In this document: in pieces, positions 25,101 through 35,000 of the stretch
Layout: each line of letters starts with the position of its first letter
Numbering within the stretch: position 1 is the first letter of the stretch
Assembly (NCBI RefSeq): GCF_947500985.1
Contig: NZ_CANMTX010000002.1
Coordinates: 434,001 to 498,000 of the forward strand
Length of the DNA stretch: 64,000 bases
From: an uncultured Maribacter sp.
Lineage (GTDB): Bacteria > Bacteroidota > Bacteroidia > Flavobacteriales > Flavobacteriaceae
Direction: 5' to 3'
Position numbers and translations under genes: made by a program
The notes under the pieces: model-generated
The model's input: only the letters and a program-made list of their open reading frames with translations
Database searches by the model: none
What the model was told of the DNA's origin: nothing

Positions 25101-27320
25101 ATGTTAGATACTAACATGGTGTATTTGGCAGTTTCAAAAAGATGGATAAAGGATTTCGTCTTTGAAGATGAGGATATTGTAGGAAGGTCACATTATGATA
25201 TTTTTCCAGAAATAGGGGACGACTGGAAAGAAAAAAATCAACTATGTTTAAAAGGGGCTATTGATATATGTGACGAGGCACCTTTTTATCGTAAAGATGG
25301 GTCCATTCAATGGATTTATTGGGATGTAAGACCTTGGTATAATGCTGAAGGAGAAATTGGCGGACTTTTAATGCATACTGGAGATATTACAGAGCAAAAG
25401 GAAAGGGAACTTGAGAAAAAACGTGCTGAATCTATTTTAAATGATACCAGCGAGATTGCACGTATATCAACCTGGGAGATAAACCTTTCTACTCAAGAAC
25501 TTTTATGGAATAAGATGGCTTATGAAATCTATGAAGTTGCAGATGATTTTAGACCAACAGTAGATGCTGCATTAGAATTTTTTAAATATGATGAAGATAG
25601 ACAAGCTGCTAAAGTTGCTATTCAAAATGCAATTGATTATGGTTCTGCTGTTGATATGGATGTAGAAATGCTTACTGCAAAGGGAAACAGTATTTGGGCG
25701 AAAATTACAGGTAAAGTAGAAAGTTTATCTGGAGTGCCAACAAGATTTTATGGAATTTTGCAAGATGTTAGTAATATTAGACTTACTGAGCAACGCCTTA
25801 ATAGAGCATATACAGAACTTGAGGCAATTTTTAATTCTAAATCTACCGCTATAATTACTACAGATAAAGACGGAATCATTAATCGCTTTAACAAAGGTGC
25901 CGAAAAATTGTTAGGGTACACCGCCGATGAAATTGTAGGTTTAGAAAAACCTGATATTTATCTTTTAAAAGAGGAGCGTGATAAATTTGAAAATGATATT
26001 ACCCTTTTATTCAGAGGAGATTCTTTTATAGCAGATGCTCAGTATAATTATCGTAATGAAAATATAAACGACACCAGACAATGGACGTTTCGCCGAAAAG
26101 ATGGTTCTATGTTTTCGACCCTCACTTCAATTACGGCAATTAATAGTAGTGAGGGTATAAATGACGGATTTATCTCAGTAGTGACCGACATATCAAAAAT
26201 AAAAGATGTCAAGAATGAATTGAGAAAGAAGAATGACTTATTGAATTTTGCTGAAAGACTTAGCCTAATAGGTCATTGGCAATGGAATACCGTTTTAGAT
26301 AGAGTGCAATGGTCAGAGAATCTTTATACGATTTTTGAGCTTGAAGAAAGTGTTACTGAATTACAATTTGATACGTATTTCAATTTTGTACATCCAGAAG
26401 ATAAAGATTTGGTAGCTGAATACTTTAAAAAGTCAGCTAATGACAAAAAATTCTACAGTTTTATCCATAAAATTATTACAGTTAATGGAGTTGTAAAAAC
26501 AATACATTTGGTTGGCAAGGCAATAGCGAATAAAAAAGGAGAAATTTTCGAAATGTTCGGTACTTGCCAAGATGTTACCGAATCGAAAGAAGAGGAACTA
26601 AAGCTTATAAGGGCTAAAGAAGAATTAGAAATTGTTGCCCAAAAGCTTGCGTATCAAAACAAGCAACTCGCTGATTTTACACATATTACTTCACATAATT
26701 TGAGAGCACCTGTTGCTAATTTAAACTCGTTAATGGAGATTTATAAGCTTTCAGATGATGATGAAGAACGCCTAGATATATTCAGTAAATTCGATACTGT
26801 AATTGATCGACTGACACTAACATTGAATACGTTGATAGAGGCATTAAAAACCAAAATCAGCGATGCTCAAGAAGAATTGGAAAGTGTAGATTTAAATGAA
26901 ATTTTTGAAGATACGATCCAAACACTAAGCGGTTCAATTCTAACTTCAGGTGCTGTTATAAAAGGAGATTTTAGAGAACTTTCAACTATTACCTATAATA
27001 GAATATATATGGATAGCATTTTTCTTAATTTAATTGGGAATGCCATAAAATATAAGGCAAAAGACAGGGCGCCTGAAATAATAGTAAAATCTAAGGTTAA
27101 GAATGGTAGAAATATCATTACATTTAAAGACAATGGCTTGGGTATTGACCTTGAAAGACACGGTCATAAATTATTTGGACTAAACAAGGTTTTTCACAGA
27201 CACCCAGATGCAAAAGGTGTTGGTTTGTTTTTGACAAAAACTCAAGTTGAAGCTATGGGTGGTACAATTACCGCAACAAGTGAAGTCAATGTTGGCACAA
27301 CTTTTACAATAATTTTTTAA
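25101..27320 (+). CDS. Multi-PAS sensor histidine kinase (possibly N-terminally truncated)
   Basis: A 739-aa kinase without transmembrane helices, hence probably cytoplasmic. It has about four PAS/PAC units (roughly 1-105, 110-225, 230-370 and 375-510), then a dimerisation helix with H-box SHNLRAP (H532) and an ATPase domain with N-box NLIGNAIKY, G1 DNGLGID and G2 GVGLFLTK. The SHNLRAP variant is typical of Bacteroidota light or redox PAS kinases. The first PAS domain looks cut: the in-frame codons before ATG 25101 encode RHHQIFIEQTPTAIA, the usual start of this PAS, but no ATG, GTG or TTG lies before the TAA at 25044. The response regulator gene follows by 11 nt. Confidence 0.9.
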   Translation: MLDTNMVYLAVSKRWIKDFVFEDEDIVGRSHYDIFPEIGDDWKEKNQLCLKGAIDICDEAPFYRKDGSIQWIYWDVRPWYNAEGEIGGLLMHTGDITEQKERELEKKRAESILNDTSEIARISTWEINLSTQELLWNKMAYEIYEVADDFRPTVDAALEFFKYDEDRQAAKVAIQNAIDYGSAVDMDVEMLTAKGNSIWAKITGKVESLSGVPTRFYGILQDVSNIRLTEQRLNRAYTELEAIFNSKSTAIITTDKDGIINRFNKGAEKLLGYTADEIVGLEKPDIYLLKEERDKFENDITLLFRGDSFIADAQYNYRNENINDTRQWTFRRKDGSMFSTLTSITAINSSEGINDGFISVVTDISKIKDVKNELRKKNDLLNFAERLSLIGHWQWNTVLDRVQWSENLYTIFELEESVTELQFDTYFNFVHPEDKDLVAEYFKKSANDKKFYSFIHKIITVNGVVKTIHLVGKAIANKKGEIFEMFGTCQDVTESKEEELKLIRAKEELEIVAQKLAYQNKQLADFTHITSHNLRAPVANLNSLMEIYKLSDDDEERLDIFSKFDTVIDRLTLTLNTLIEALKTKISDAQEELESVDLNEIFEDTIQTLSGSILTSGAVIKGDFRELSTITYNRIYMDSIFLNLIGNAIKYKAKDRAPEIIVKSKVKNGRNIITFKDNGLGIDLERHGHKLFGLNKVFHRHPDAKGVGLFLTKTQVEAMGGTITATSEVNVGTTFTIIF

Positions 27321-27331
27321 TTAAGCTTACT

Positions 27332-27748
27332 ATGAATAATGTTTTAAAAACATGTATTGTTGATGATGATTCCATTTACCGTTTTACAATGGTAAAAACA
27401 CTAGAATCAACGAAACTGCCTATGGAAATTATGGTGTTTCCAGATGGTGAAGAGGCTATTGATTTTATGCTTGATAATCTTGATCAAGATTCTGTTTTTC
27501 CAGATGTTATTTTCTTGGATATTGACATGCCAGTAATGGACGGATTTCAGTTCATGGAAGAATACGTAAAAATTAAACCTAGGGTAGGTAAAAAGATTAC
27601 TATATACATGGTGTCATCTTCTTTAGATCCTGTAGATATTGAAAGAGCAAAGAAAATAAGTGCTATTTCAGATTATATTGTAAAACCAATTGGATTAAAT
27701 AGATTAAAAACTATTATTGAAGACTTATTAGAAGAACGAAAAGATTAA
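27332..27748 (+). CDS. Single-domain response regulator
   Basis: A 138-aa CheY-like receiver domain with no output domain. The acidic pocket is D11-D13 (VDDD), the phosphoacceptor is D63 in FLDIDMPVMDGF, and the conserved Lys occurs in DYIVKPIG near residue 117. It lies 11 nt after the PAS kinase gene on the same strand, so the two should be a cognate pair in one operon. Without an output domain it probably acts by protein-protein contact or as a phosphate sink. A perfect hairpin terminator follows. Confidence 0.94.
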   Translation: MNNVLKTCIVDDDSIYRFTMVKTLESTKLPMEIMVFPDGEEAIDFMLDNLDQDSVFPDVIFLDIDMPVMDGFQFMEEYVKIKPRVGKKITIYMVSSSLDPVDIERAKKISAISDYIVKPIGLNRLKTIIEDLLEERKD

Positions 27749-27796
27749 ATTATAAAGAGGTGTGTTATTGTTTTTAGGTCATTATACTATTGAATG

Positions 27797-27828
27797 GAGT
27801 TAAGCTAAACGGCTTAACTCTAGTATTT
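27797..27828 (+). terminator. Terminator of the kinase-response regulator operon
   Basis: GAGTTAAGC and GCTTAACTC form a perfect 9-bp stem with a 6-nt loop, followed by TAGTATTTTTG. It separates the operon from the small YqaE gene. Confidence 0.7.
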
Positions 27829-27853
27829 TTGGGTGAACCTAAAAATTAAAAAT

Positions 27854-28009
27854 ATGTCATTACTCACTATAATTTTAAATATATTATTACCACCATTAGC
27901 TGTTTTTCTAAAGCATGGTATTGGCACAACATTGTTAATTAGTATACTATTAACGATGTTAGCATGGCTACCAGGTGTAATTCATGCTTTTGTTGTAAAT
28001 CAAGAATAG
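27854..28009 (+). CDS. YqaE/Pmp3-family small membrane protein (51 aa)
   Basis: This gene is too short for the ORF track. ATG 27854 to TAG 28009 encodes 51 residues with two transmembrane helices. The family pattern is clear: LLPPLAVFLKHG in the first helix and LAWLPGVIHAFVV in the second. These proteolipids (Pmp3 in yeast, YqaE in E. coli) affect membrane potential and salt or cold stress tolerance. It lies between two hairpin terminators, so it is a one-gene transcript; no clear promoter consensus is visible. The residues FLKHG, where the usual family form has a Gly-rich or acidic loop, are within normal variation. Confidence 0.88.
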   Translation: MSLLTIILNILLPPLAVFLKHGIGTTLLISILLTMLAWLPGVIHAFVVNQE

Positions 28010-28059
28010 CTATTATCACATATATAGTCTTGTCTTTTACTAATTTTAGTAAAACAAGT

Positions 28060-28109
28060 AAACCGCACTAATCATCAACATGTATTGATAGTTAGTGCGG
28101 TTTCTTTTT
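28060..28109 (+). terminator. Terminator after the YqaE/Pmp3 gene
   Basis: AAACCGCACTAA and TTAGTGCGGTTT form a perfect 12-bp stem with a 20-nt loop, followed by CTTTTTA. The region from here to the lipoprotein start at 28304 holds nothing else that I can support. Confidence 0.75.
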
Positions 28110-28303
28110 ATAACTAGTCTTCTTCTATGTTTGGAAATCAGCTCCTTATTAACATTAATTATGATAATCTACCTACTTAACCATTCTTTTATATAATAAC
28201 TTTGGTGCGTTAGGTATACATTTCATATTGGACTATTATTTTTTCAAATCAATAAGTGTTTAATAGATATTTATCATCCATTTTAAATTTTATCCTTTAT
28301 AAT

Positions 28304-29113
28304 ATGAATAAGTTTTTAAGAATTGTTTTCGGAATTATTTTTTTATCGGTTGTTGGTTGTAAAGATGTTGATAAACGTGGCAATAGCGAAGGGCAGAGTG
28401 AACAATCTACGCAAGAGTTAGATAAGGAAAGCGCAGAGGTAATAGTACAAAATGCTATCAAAGCACACGGTGGAAGCCTATATGACAGTGCTAATTATGA
28501 ATTTGTGTTTAGAGATAAAGTATACATGTTTAATAATGGTGATGAATCTGCTTATCGTGTTAATTTTAAGGATAGTCTAGGCAATAGAATTGAAGATAAT
28601 TTTAAAAACGGTTCATTTAGTAGAACTATTAATGACAAAATAGTCGACCTCTCTGAAAAGGATATTTCAATACATAGTAATGCTTTAAATTCGGTTATCT
28701 ATTTTGCTACATTACCACATAAACTAAACGATAAGGCAGTTCATAAAGAAAATGTTGGTGAAACTGTTATTAAGGGTGAAGATTATGATGTTATAAGGGT
28801 CACTTTTGGTAAAGAAGGTGGTGGTAAAGACCACGATGATATTTTTATGTATTGGGTAAATAAAAAATCAAACTACATTAATTATCTAGCATACAGCTAT
28901 AGCACTAATGATGGTGGTGTACGTTTTAGAAGTGCGTATAACCCAAGAACTATAGATGGTATTCGTTTTCAAGATTATATTAATTGGGCAGCTCCCGTAG
29001 GTACTCAGTTAAAAGAACTTCCGGCCCTTTTCGAAAAAGAAGAGTTGAAAGAGTTGTCTAGAATAGAAACAGAAGATGTTCGTAGCCTTAATACCAGTGC
29101 AGTATTAGAATAG
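28304..29113 (+). CDS. DUF6503-family lipoprotein
   Basis: A 269-aa lipoprotein: signal peptide with lipobox LSVVGC (Cys-19), a linker rich in Ser, Glu and Gln, and a globular domain of the DUF6503 type. Landmarks are AIKAHGGSLYDSANYEFVFRDK in pieces, FGKEGGGKDHDDIFMYWVN and NPRTIDGIRFQDYINW. It is found across Flavobacteriia, with unknown function. The track starts at a GTG at 28256; ATG 28304 (MNKFLRIVFGIIFL) is the proper start of the signal peptide. It precedes the mutase genes by 107 nt, but those have their own -7 element, so it may be independent. Confidence 0.85.
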   Translation: MNKFLRIVFGIIFLSVVGCKDVDKRGNSEGQSEQSTQELDKESAEVIVQNAIKAHGGSLYDSANYEFVFRDKVYMFNNGDESAYRVNFKDSLGNRIEDNFKNGSFSRTINDKIVDLSEKDISIHSNALNSVIYFATLPHKLNDKAVHKENVGETVIKGEDYDVIRVTFGKEGGGKDHDDIFMYWVNKKSNYINYLAYSYSTNDGGVRFRSAYNPRTIDGIRFQDYINWAAPVGTQLKELPALFEKEELKELSRIETEDVRSLNTSAVLE

Positions 29114-29142
29114 GAACTTTTTAGAACACAATTTACTTATCG

Positions 29143-29150
29143 TATCTTTG
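29143..29150 (+). promoter_or_regulatory. -7 element upstream of the methylmalonyl-CoA mutase genes
   Basis: TATCTTTG matches TAnnTTTG, 70 nt before the small-subunit start. No good -33 TTTG is seen. No cobalamin riboswitch-like structure was noticed in the leader. Confidence 0.45.
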
Positions 29151-29220
29151 AAAGACTGTGTTTGATACATTTTCAATGCACATTAAACGAACTTGTTTTT
29201 TTAATTAAACTCCGTCTTGT

Positions 29221-30594
29221 ATGAAGGGTAAGACCTTATTTGAAAATTTCGATCCCGTTTCTGAAAAAGAATGGAAACTGAAAATTCAATATGATTTAAA
29301 GGGGAAAGATTATAACGAAGAAGTGGTTTGGAATTCTCCTGAAGGTATTAAGGTAAAACCTTTTTACCATGCCGAAGATTTAGAGCATTTAACAGTTACT
29401 TCTTCTCTTATTACTTCTTGGAATATTGGTCAGGTTATCTACGCTGGTAATGCTATAATGGCTAATGAAAAGGCGCTAAAATATATAGACAAAGGAGCTG
29501 AAGCTATTCGGTTTGTTATTCCGACTGATGAAGTAGATGGTTCGGTTATTTTGAACAATATTGATTTAAATGCGGTCAATGTCTATTTTGATATGCAATT
29601 TTTGTCTCAGGATTATATAACTAAAATTCTTAGTAGGGTTACTGAATCTAATAAAATACATTTTCAAATTGATCCAATCGGTCACTTGGCAAAATCAGGG
29701 AACTGGTATGAATCTATGCCTTCGGATATTAATCTTGTTAATGATTTAGCAGCACTTAATATTGACAACTTATTGAGTGTAGATGTTTCTCTCTATCAAA
29801 ATGCTGGTGCAGATATGGTGCAACAATTGGCAAATGCCTTATCTCATGCCAATGAATATTTAAATATTTTACAAGAGAGCGGAAAACTTGCTAATCTTAA
29901 AAGTATTGATTTTAAGGTAGCAGTAGGTGGTAATTATTTCTTTGAAATTGCTAAGATAAAAGCGTTGCGTAATCTTTGGAGTGTTCTTGCCCAAGCATAT
30001 GATATTTCTATTCCATGTCACATTACCACGCAACCTTCTAGACGAAATAAAACCATTTACGATTATAATGTAAACTTGCTTAGAACTACTACTGAATGTA
30101 TGTCTGCCGTACTTGGTGGGTCAAATTCGGTTTTTAATTTAAATTATAATTCAGAATATAAAAAGGATAATGATTTTGCAGAACGTATAGCTTTTAATCA
30201 GCTTATTCTATTAAAAGAAGAAAGCTATTTTGATAAAGTAGAAAACCCAACAGATGGTAGTTACTATATTGAAACAATAAGCACACAATTAGCTGAGAAA
30301 GCGTTGATTTTGTTCAAGGCAATTGAAAAGGATGGCGGATTCTTAAAGCAACTAAAAAATCATACGATTCAGAATAGAATTGCTGATAGTGCTCAAAAGC
30401 AACAAGAGAAATTCAATGCAAAGAAAACAGTTTTGGTAGGTTCTAATGCATTTCAGAATGAGAAGGATAAAATGTCGCAAGAAATAGAACTATACCCGTT
30501 TGTAAAAAAGAATCCTCGAAAAACATTGATTACTCCGATTATCGAAAAACGATTGGCAGAAGAACTAGAGCAAAACCGTTTGTCACATGAGTAG
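29221..30594 (+). CDS. Methylmalonyl-CoA mutase small (beta) subunit
   Basis: A 457-aa subunit with a TIM-barrel of the mutase family but without the B12-binding C-terminal domain and catalytic residues. It begins [23 protein letters not shown] and contains the segments [20 protein letters not shown] and [20 protein letters not shown] found in such small subunits. It is shorter than the actinobacterial small subunit (about 610-640 aa), which is normal for Bacteroidota. It overlaps the large-subunit gene by 8 bp, so the two are translationally coupled. The heterodimer interconverts methylmalonyl-CoA and succinyl-CoA. Confidence 0.92.
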   Translation: MKGKTLFENFDPVSEKEWKLKIQYDLKGKDYNEEVVWNSPEGIKVKPFYHAEDLEHLTVTSSLITSWNIGQVIYAGNAIMANEKALKYIDKGAEAIRFVIPTDEVDGSVILNNIDLNAVNVYFDMQFLSQDYITKILSRVTESNKIHFQIDPIGHLAKSGNWYESMPSDINLVNDLAALNIDNLLSVDVSLYQNAGADMVQQLANALSHANEYLNILQESGKLANLKSIDFKVAVGGNYFFEIAKIKALRNLWSVLAQAYDISIPCHITTQPSRRNKTIYDYNVNLLRTTTECMSAVLGGSNSVFNLNYNSEYKKDNDFAERIAFNQLILLKEESYFDKVENPTDGSYYIETISTQLAEKALILFKAIEKDGGFLKQLKNHTIQNRIADSAQKQQEKFNAKKTVLVGSNAFQNEKDKMSQEIELYPFVKKNPRKTLITPIIEKRLAEELEQNRLSHE

Positions 30595-32749
30595 AAAAGA
30601 TTTGCAACATATTCAATTGAATGATTCGGTATTACCTGGTAATATTCATAAGAATAGTATTTCAGAAACAGAAGAATCAACATTTACTACGGCAGAAACA
30701 ATTTCATTAAAAAAGAAATATGCTAAAGAGGATGTAGATGATATAGAGCATTTAAATTTTGCTGCAGGTATACCACCATTTTTACGTGGACCATATTCAA
30801 CCATGTATGTATTACGCCCATGGACTATTAGGCAATATGCAGGATTTTCAACGGCTAAAGAAAGTAACGAGTTTTATAGAAAAAATTTAAAAGCAGGTCA
30901 AAAAGGATTATCGGTCGCCTTTGATTTACCTACCCACAGAGGTTATGATAGTGATCATGAAAGAGTAGTAGGCGATGTTGGTAAAGCAGGTGTTGCCATA
31001 GATAGTGTTGAAGATATGAAAGTACTCTTCGATGGTATTCCCCTAAACGAAATGTCAGTTTCTATGACCATGAACGGTGCGGTATTGCCAATAATGGCAT
31101 TTTATATTGTGGCTGCTGAAGAACAGGGTGTTTCATTAGATAAGTTAGCAGGTACCATACAGAACGACATTCTTAAGGAATTTATGGTTCGTAACACCTA
31201 TATCTATCCCCCAAAACCTTCTATGCAATTGGTGGCAGATATATTTGAGTATACCAGTAAACACATGCCTAAGTTTAATAGTATTAGTATTTCTGGGTAT
31301 CATATGCACGAAGCGGGTGCCCCGGCTCATTTAGAGTTGGCGTATACACTTTCTGACGGATTGGAATATATAAGAACAGGAATAAAAGCAGGGTTGAAGA
31401 TTGATGATTTTGCACCGCGACTTTCTTTTTTCTGGGGAATAGGGATGAATCACTTTATGGAGATTGCCAAAATGCGAGCAGCAAGAATGCTTTGGGCAAA
31501 AGTGGTGAAAGAATTCAATCCGAAGAACGAAAAATCATTGATGCTAAGAGCACATTGCCAAACTAGTGGATGGAGCCTAACCGAGCAAGATCCATTTAAC
31601 AATGTAGCAAGAACGACTATAGAAGCCTCTGCAGCCGTTTTTGGAGGTACGCAAAGCTTACACACCAATGCATTAGATGAGGCAATAGCGTTGCCTACAG
31701 ATTTCTCTGCACGTATTGCTAGAGAAACGCAAATATATCTACAACAAGAAACGAATATAACCAAGACCGTAGACCCATGGGCAGGTAGTTATTATGTAGA
31801 GAAACTTACGCATGAGTTGGTGCATAAGGCTTGGGAGCTAATGGAAGAGGTTGAGAGTCTTGGTGGTATGACCAAGGCAATTGAAACAGGTATTCCTAAA
31901 ACTAGAATTGAAGAAGCTGCCGCTAGAAAACAGGCACGAATAGATAGTCAGCAAGATGTAATTGTGGGCGTCAATAAATATCAATTGACCGAAGAAGATG
32001 AACTTCAAATTTTAGAAGTTGATAATAAAGAAGTTCGTAGACAGCAATTACAGCGATTAGATGAAATAAAGAAAAGTAGAAATACAGATGTAGTAAACGA
32101 AAAGCTGAAGGCATTGACCAAGGCGGCTAAAAGTAAGCTAGAGGATGGTGAGTCGCAAGAAAATTTATTAGCTATAGCAGTAGATGCCGCAAGAGAAAGA
32201 GCCACTTTAGGCGAAATCAGTAGTGCTCTTGAAGAGTCATTTGGCAGACATAAGGCAATTATAAATTCATTTACAGGCGTGTATTCAAGAGAAATAAAAG
32301 ATGATTCAAGTTTTAGAAAGGCTCAAGAGCTAGCAGATCAATTTGCAGAAAAAGATGGTCGTAGACCACGTATTATGGTCGCCAAAATGGGGCAAGATGG
32401 TCATGATCGTGGAGCAAAAGTGGTGGCTACAGGGTATGCCGATCTAGGATTTGATGTAGATATTGGTCCGCTTTTTCAAACTCCAAAGGAAACGGCTAAG
32501 CAGGCGGTAGAAAATGATGTGCATATATTAGGAATTTCATCATTAGCTGGAGGACATAAAACCTTGGTGCCAGAAGTAGTTAAAGAACTTAAAAGCTACG
32601 GTCGCGAAGATATTATGGTTATTGTTGGGGGAGTAATACCGAAACAAGATTATGATTTTCTAAAGGAAGCTGGTGCTACAGCAGTATTTGGTCCAGGTAC
32701 TAAAATTAGTGATGCAGCCATACAATTGTTAGGATTACTTTTAAAGTAA
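30587..32749 (+). CDS. Methylmalonyl-CoA mutase large (alpha) subunit
   Basis: A 720-aa adenosylcobalamin-dependent mutase. The barrel contains [22 protein letters not shown] in pieces, GFSTAKESN, and the substrate-contacting [18 protein letters not shown]. The C-terminal B12 domain has the base-off signature [11 protein letters not shown] (DxHDRG) and a downstream GGVIPKQDY. All the elements expected of an active subunit are present. It shares an operon with the small subunit (8-bp overlap) and completes the propionate route begun by the carboxylase at 20.9-24.6 kb. A strong bidirectional hairpin follows. Confidence 0.97.
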   Translation: MSRKDLQHIQLNDSVLPGNIHKNSISETEESTFTTAETISLKKKYAKEDVDDIEHLNFAAGIPPFLRGPYSTMYVLRPWTIRQYAGFSTAKESNEFYRKNLKAGQKGLSVAFDLPTHRGYDSDHERVVGDVGKAGVAIDSVEDMKVLFDGIPLNEMSVSMTMNGAVLPIMAFYIVAAEEQGVSLDKLAGTIQNDILKEFMVRNTYIYPPKPSMQLVADIFEYTSKHMPKFNSISISGYHMHEAGAPAHLELAYTLSDGLEYIRTGIKAGLKIDDFAPRLSFFWGIGMNHFMEIAKMRAARMLWAKVVKEFNPKNEKSLMLRAHCQTSGWSLTEQDPFNNVARTTIEASAAVFGGTQSLHTNALDEAIALPTDFSARIARETQIYLQQETNITKTVDPWAGSYYVEKLTHELVHKAWELMEEVESLGGMTKAIETGIPKTRIEEAAARKQARIDSQQDVIVGVNKYQLTEEDELQILEVDNKEVRRQQLQRLDEIKKSRNTDVVNEKLKALTKAAKSKLEDGESQENLLAIAVDAARERATLGEISSALEESFGRHKAIINSFTGVYSREIKDDSSFRKAQELADQFAEKDGRRPRIMVAKMGQDGHDRGAKVVATGYADLGFDVDIGPLFQTPKETAKQAVENDVHILGISSLAGGHKTLVPEVVKELKSYGREDIMVIVGGVIPKQDYDFLKEAGATAVFGPGTKISDAAIQLLGLLLK

Positions 32750-32772
32750 ACACTGATATTAAATCAAATAAA

Positions 32773-32807
32773 AAATGCCGAGCAATTCAATTGCTCGGCA
32801 TTTTTTT
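32773..32807. terminator. Bidirectional terminator between mutase and MFS genes
   Basis: AAATGCCGAGCAATT and AATTGCTCGGCATTT form a perfect 15-bp stem around a single C, flanked by A and T runs on both sides. The tip of so long a palindrome would open to make a small loop. It serves two convergent genes. Confidence 0.8.
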
Positions 32808-32823
32808 ATGTCAATTGTAGTGG

Positions 32824-34068
32824 TTACGCAGCGGCAACTTCTACATTACTTTCTTTATTCTTTAACCAGAAATATAAAATGGTAAATAGAACTATTAAGA
32901 TAGCCGGAAACAAAACCATAGTACCTAAGGTTTCTTGACCAGAAACTAATTCTAATTCATCACCTGTAAATCCTTGTGCTTCAGCCGTTGCTCTGTCAGC
33001 ATCGATCCAACCACCAATAATCGGTTGGAAGATAGAAGATGAGAACATACCTATTGCGCCAATGATAGACATACCTAAGGCACCCGTTTTTGGTGTTTTT
33101 GTTGCAGCTAAACCAATCATGTTAGGCCAGAAGTAAGCGACACCCAATGCAAATATTACAGCAGCAACATAAGCCATAGCTCCTGTTTGTGTGCTAAATA
33201 AATAGATTCCTAAAGTTGCTAAAACAGCAGAACCTAAAAGAACTCCGGTTTGGTTGAATTTTGCTACCATGCTGCCTCCAAAGAAACGTGCTACAGCCAT
33301 TAACCCTGCAGTCAATGCTAAAATTAAAGTTGGTTCAGCACCACTTTTAGAAAGAATAAGACCCACCCATTGGTTTGGTCCAAATTCAGAAATTGCAGTA
33401 AGTGCCATACATATTCCTATAAATAAGAATAGGGGAGTAAACATACCTTTTAAGTTTCCGCTAATTGTTGCAGCTTCTTCAATTTTAGCTTTAGGCCAAG
33501 TTTGGCCATAAAATAAAAACGCATAAATAATAGCCGGTATTAATAGCAACCATACTTGGCTCTGACCAATGATGCCCATATCTGTCATAAAACCAGATAA
33601 CAAGCTACCTACGGCAATACCGCCAGGAAACCACATGTGAAACCTGTTAAGCATCGTACTCATTCTATTGCCTTTGTAAGCATCTGCAATCATTGGGTTA
33701 CAAGCAGCTTCTGTACACCCATTACCAAGTCCTATTAGTAAGTTAGCTACTAAAAGTCCCATATAACTTCCAGAAAAAATCAAGAGTAAAATACCAACGG
33801 CATGCGCAAAAAATGCAAACTGCATAATTACTTTACCACCTACTTTATGATAAATCAAGCCACCTATTACCATGGCAATAGGGAAACCTAAAAACCACAT
33901 AGAGGTTATTAGTCCCGCTTGACTAGCGCTTAATTCTAATTCTGTTTTTAATTGGTCTAATATACCTGCCGCAATGGCAAAAGAGAATGCCGTGGTAATT
34001 AATGCGAAACAGCTGGCATAAAAGAGCCTATTCGCATTTACTTTAGAAGTTGAGTTAGAACTGTCCAT
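32824..34068 (-). CDS. Major facilitator superfamily transporter
   Basis: A 414-aa inner-membrane protein with 12 predicted helices and the MFS layout, including the GLITSMWFLGFPIAMVIGG helix-2 region, the loop-2/3-like YHKVGGKVIMQ segment and the ANLLIGLGNGCTEAACNP stretch. The resemblance is to sugar or nucleoside-type MFS carriers of Bacteroidota, but no substrate-defining residue is known to me. The N-terminal 12 residues are a short cytoplasmic Ser/Asn-rich tail. It is a single gene between a terminator and the RidA lipoprotein gene, which is divergent. Substrate unknown. Confidence 0.85.
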   Translation of the reverse strand: MDSSNSTSKVNANRLFYASCFALITTAFSFAIAAGILDQLKTELELSASQAGLITSMWFLGFPIAMVIGGLIYHKVGGKVIMQFAFFAHAVGILLLIFSGSYMGLLVANLLIGLGNGCTEAACNPMIADAYKGNRMSTMLNRFHMWFPGGIAVGSLLSGFMTDMGIIGQSQVWLLLIPAIIYAFLFYGQTWPKAKIEEAATISGNLKGMFTPLFLFIGICMALTAISEFGPNQWVGLILSKSGAEPTLILALTAGLMAVARFFGGSMVAKFNQTGVLLGSAVLATLGIYLFSTQTGAMAYVAAVIFALGVAYFWPNMIGLAATKTPKTGALGMSIIGAIGMFSSSIFQPIIGGWIDADRATAEAQGFTGDELELVSGQETLGTMVLFPAILIVLFTILYFWLKNKESNVEVAAA

Positions 34069-34306
34069 ATTTAAATTGATTTAGTTGTTGTTTTGCATAA
34101 TTTGCTAAACTAATAAAAATGAAATAATATCAATGCTTTTTTAGTAAAATGATACCTTAAGTACGGCAGAAAGCACAAAAAATAGTATTTATATAATTTT
34201 TAGTGTTTTTTATGCAATGTATAGTAGGTCAATTTTAGAGGTATTATGTTGATAATGAACTATTAGGTAACTTGTAGTCTTAATAACCACCTTTAATTTG
34301 AAAAAT

Positions 34307-34879
34307 ATGAAGTATTGTGTTTTAGTGCTTTTAACCGCTGTTATTCTGAGTTGTGGTGATGTAAACAAGCCAGCCAAAGAGAAAAATGAAACCACGAACG
34401 CTAAAGTAGACGCTAATTACAACCCAGAAGCTGTTTTAGATAGTTTAGGGATTGTGTTACGCGATCAAGGTATACCAGTTGCAAATTATGTACATGTGGC
34501 AAGAACAGGCAATCTTTTATTTTTAGCGGGTAAAGGACCAAAACAAGCTAATGGTGAAAATATTATTGGGAAACTAGGGGATAGCTTAACTATTGATCAA
34601 GGTTATCAAGCTGCTCGTGAGGTAGGTATTAATCAGTTGTCGGTTTTGAAAGCGGAACTTGGCAATCTTAATAAAGTAAAAAGGATTGTAAGCGTACATG
34701 GCATGGTCAATGCCTCACCAGATTTTAAGGATCACTCTAAAGTTATTAACGGATATTCAGATTTAATGGTTGCCGTTTTTGGCGAAAAAGGAAAACACGC
34801 ACGCGCTGCAGTAGGTATGGGCTCTTTGCCCGGTAATATGGCTGTTGAGGTAGAGATGGTTGTTGAGGTGTATGAGTAA
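34307..34879 (+). CDS. Exported RidA/YjgF-family lipoprotein
   Basis: A 190-aa protein that joins a lipoprotein signal (ILSCGDV, Cys-16) to a RidA-like domain from about residue 45. Within it, NYVHVARTGNLLFLAGKGP, QGYQAAREVGINQLSVLKAELGNL and the C-terminal RAAVGMGSLPGNMAVEVEMVVEV match the YjgF/Rid fold. RidA proteins are normally cytoplasmic enamine/imine deaminases. The Arg in HARAAVG could be the active-site residue, but I cannot confirm it. Membrane anchoring in the periplasm is unusual. The track begins at TTG 34298; ATG 34307 (MKYCVLVLLTAV) gives a clean signal peptide. A 17-bp hairpin follows. Confidence 0.83.
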   Translation: MKYCVLVLLTAVILSCGDVNKPAKEKNETTNAKVDANYNPEAVLDSLGIVLRDQGIPVANYVHVARTGNLLFLAGKGPKQANGENIIGKLGDSLTIDQGYQAAREVGINQLSVLKAELGNLNKVKRIVSVHGMVNASPDFKDHSKVINGYSDLMVAVFGEKGKHARAAVGMGSLPGNMAVEVEMVVEVYE

Positions 34880-34940
34880 AGTAGTTAGCTTGGTTTGTTT
34901 TCATTCTAATATAGTTTAACAGTAATGTTGTAACAGATTT

Positions 34941-34982
34941 AAACAGTAAAAACCGAGGATTAACACTCGGTTTTTACTGTTT
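34941..34982. terminator. Bidirectional terminator
   Basis: AAACAGTAAAAACCGAG and CTCGGTTTTTACTGTTT form a perfect 17-bp stem with an 8-nt loop between the convergent RidA gene and the secreted-protein gene ending at 35001. Confidence 0.8.
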
Positions 34983-35000
34983 AAATGAGAATGTATCGGG

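Noticed and set aside
29114-29220. Cobalamin riboswitch before methylmalonyl-CoA mutase
   Set aside because: The leader is short and lacks a B12-box-like sequence; only a -7 element was seen.
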